A DNA stretch of 64,000 bases from Apostichopus japonicus (taxonomy: Eukaryota > Echinodermata > Holothuroidea > Aspidochirotida > Stichopodidae), in the NCBI RefSeq assembly GCF_037975245.1, contig NC_092563.1, positions 13,072,001 through 13,136,000 on the forward strand. Reading direction: 5' to 3'. Position numbers and translations under genes: made by a program. Position 1 is the first letter of the stretch, and every line of letters begins with the position of its first letter. Shown here piece after piece: positions 62,748 through 64,000 of the stretch. The notes under the pieces were generated by a model. That model saw only the letters and a list, made by a program, of their open reading frames with translations. It was not told the origin of the DNA and did no database searches.

Positions 62748-63205
62748 GATCGGGAGTTAAGAGACCCATAATCTATTTAGGCCTTCCAACGATAGGCTTA
62801 CTTTATAAACCTCCTTCTTGCTGAGCACTGTAGATTTACCAGGTAGATTCCATCTCTCTCTGATGTGAATTATGCTCACCAATTATGCCTAGCCTACTTC
62901 AATGAAGTTTAATTTACCATAATAATCTTCAAGGGGAAGGACAGTCATTGGATTGGTTTCCATCTTAAACCATAAATCGTATCAGTGACGGACAATTTAA
63001 AGTCTGCATTCATGAGCACAAGAGGATCAGACTCAATTCTATACATACAGCACAGTGCAGCACAGCAGAATTCCTGGCAATGGAATCGGACACGAGCTTC
63101 TGGGTTCCGATGGAGACATGAGAGCCCAGTTGGCTCTCTTCTATCTGTGCTACAGGCTCCTGTGTGGCAGGGGGTGGCCGGGGGAGGTCGGGGGTGGCCT
63201 GGATC

Positions 63206-63409
63206 TTATGGATTAGCCTCTGCCTCCCATTCTCCATCTCCTTCCCAGTTCTCCGAAGAGAATGTGGTGCATATCTCGCACAGATCTTTTCTAGAACATG
63301 AGCGACATTTAGGGCAGAGCTTTGTGAAATCAAAAATTATTTGATATCCGATTGACACACTTGTCAAAGGCTGTTTAATGGCAGCTTCGGAAGAAGGTGG
63401 AGGGTGACC
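63206..63409 (-). CDS. Cysteine-rich reading frame, possibly retroelement-derived
   Basis: A 67-codon minus-strand frame between in-frame stops, with no ATG. Its middle is FDFTKLCPKCRSCSRKDLCE, followed by ICTTF and two tryptophans. Cysteines at positions 32, 35, 38, 44 and 47 of the frame are spaced like a small zinc knuckle: C-x2-C-x2-C-x5-C-x2-C, then F, W and W. It reminds me of the cysteine/tryptophan motif in N-terminal proteins of some DIRS-like or other retroelements in marine invertebrates, but I cannot name the family. The sequence is locally GC-rich, unlike its neighbours. The overlapping 119-codon plus frame (62985-63344) and 107-codon minus frame (63010-63333) may simply reflect that GC content. 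Confidence 0.3.
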   Translation of the reverse strand, partial: GHPPPSSEAAIKQPLTSVSIGYQIIFDFTKLCPKCRSCSRKDLCEICTTFSSENWEGDGEWEAEANP

Positions 63410-63429
63410 TTAGACAGGGTCATTGGGGA

Positions 63430-63520
63430 CGCAGTGCAAGAATGTTACCAGTTAATAGGCTAGGGTAGATAGGTGTGCATCTAGGTTAAGGAGACAGGTA
63501 AGAGAGGAGTGAAGCAAAAA
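63430..63520 (+). repeat. Splice-donor repeat family, near full-length copy
   Basis: GACGCAGTGCAAGAATG, TTACCAGTTAATAGGCTAGG, GTAGATAGGTGTGCATC, TTAAGGAGACAGGTAAGAG and AGGAGTGAAGC. Together with 7852-7925 it defines the family from end to end. Confidence 0.7.
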
Positions 63521-63734
63521 TACAGCACAGTGCTAGAACATTGGACATATTCAATCTACTAAAACCTTTAAAAAATATACAGGGGACAAATAATGAAGAA
63601 AATCTGCAAACTTTTTGAAACTTTCTGATTTGCTCTTCAGACTTCACTAGTGATCACTATTGTGGAAATAAGGTTTGGTCAACAAAATTTTCAAACTCCA
63701 CCAAGTTCTAGTTTGGGTATTTAAGAATGCCGAC

Positions 63735-63835
63735 AATACTTACCTGTCCCCTCTCAGAGCACTCTGATCTACCTACGTTTTACACAATTGGCAACAAGTT
63801 AGCACTGCAGCTGAGAGATGTTGAGAGCTAGGTCC
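63735..63835 (-). repeat. Splice-donor repeat family, copy
   Basis: ATACTTACCTGTCCCCTCTC, AGCACTCTGATCTACCTAC, ACACAATTGGCAACAAG and TTAGCACTGCAGCTGAGA. In WDR89 sense its core is CAG|GTAAGT. Confidence 0.65.
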
Positions 63836-64000
63836 CTGGGACAGTTGCATCAACCTGCCCTCTTGTTTGAACTGTTCAGTTTGCCTGAGTTTACTATGAC
63901 ACTGAAAATAGGCTTTTGTGACTATTATTTATCTCCTATATTCCCAGATTCTCTCCATCAGACATCTAAATTGACCCCAGGCAACAGGGTTATAGCCCTC

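Overview
This window is AT-rich eukaryotic DNA with small spliced exons, large introns and many interspersed and tandem repeats. It has no prokaryotic features. The only gene I can name is an animal WD-repeat gene, and the repeat mix (many short TIR elements, minisatellites, long G runs) suggests a marine invertebrate. An echinoderm is possible, but nothing here fixes the species.

The gene is a WDR89 orthologue on the minus strand. Four small exons at 57401-57485, 55368-55417, 54180-54282 and 44696-44759 have consensus splice sites. Their junction phases match and they join into one frame of about 100 residues that aligns collinearly with the second and third WD blades of WDR89. The start of the gene lies above 57.5 kb, perhaps outside the window. 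The C-terminal half lies below 44.7 kb and I could not assign it securely. Two exon-like segments at 21041-21104 and 7379-7450 are candidates, so much of the left two thirds of the window may be intron of this gene.

The rest is repeat-rich non-coding DNA. It holds: (i) a dispersed short repeat of about 100 bp, at least 18 recognisable copies in both orientations, whose conserved core contains a near-perfect 5' splice-site sequence (GGAGACAGGTAAG); (ii) two inverted copies of a 365-bp TTAA-flanked MITE (4353-4716 and 29743-30108) and a separate 633-bp TTAA-flanked element (61637-62269) with a hairpin near its centre; (iii) a hAT-type MITE with a perfect 8-bp target-site duplication (21612-21957) and two weaker hAT-like pieces; (iv) an LTR-like segment (28045-28364), a LINE 3' remnant (about 40250-40420) and a cysteine-rich reading frame that may be retroelement-derived (63206-63409); (v) many tandem arrays with units of 18, 36, 42, 48, 117, about 149 and about 180 bp. 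Arrays with units divisible by three create long spurious reading frames.

I saw no rRNA or tRNA gene and no CRISPR array. Most open frames of 60-140 codons look like chance frames for this composition.
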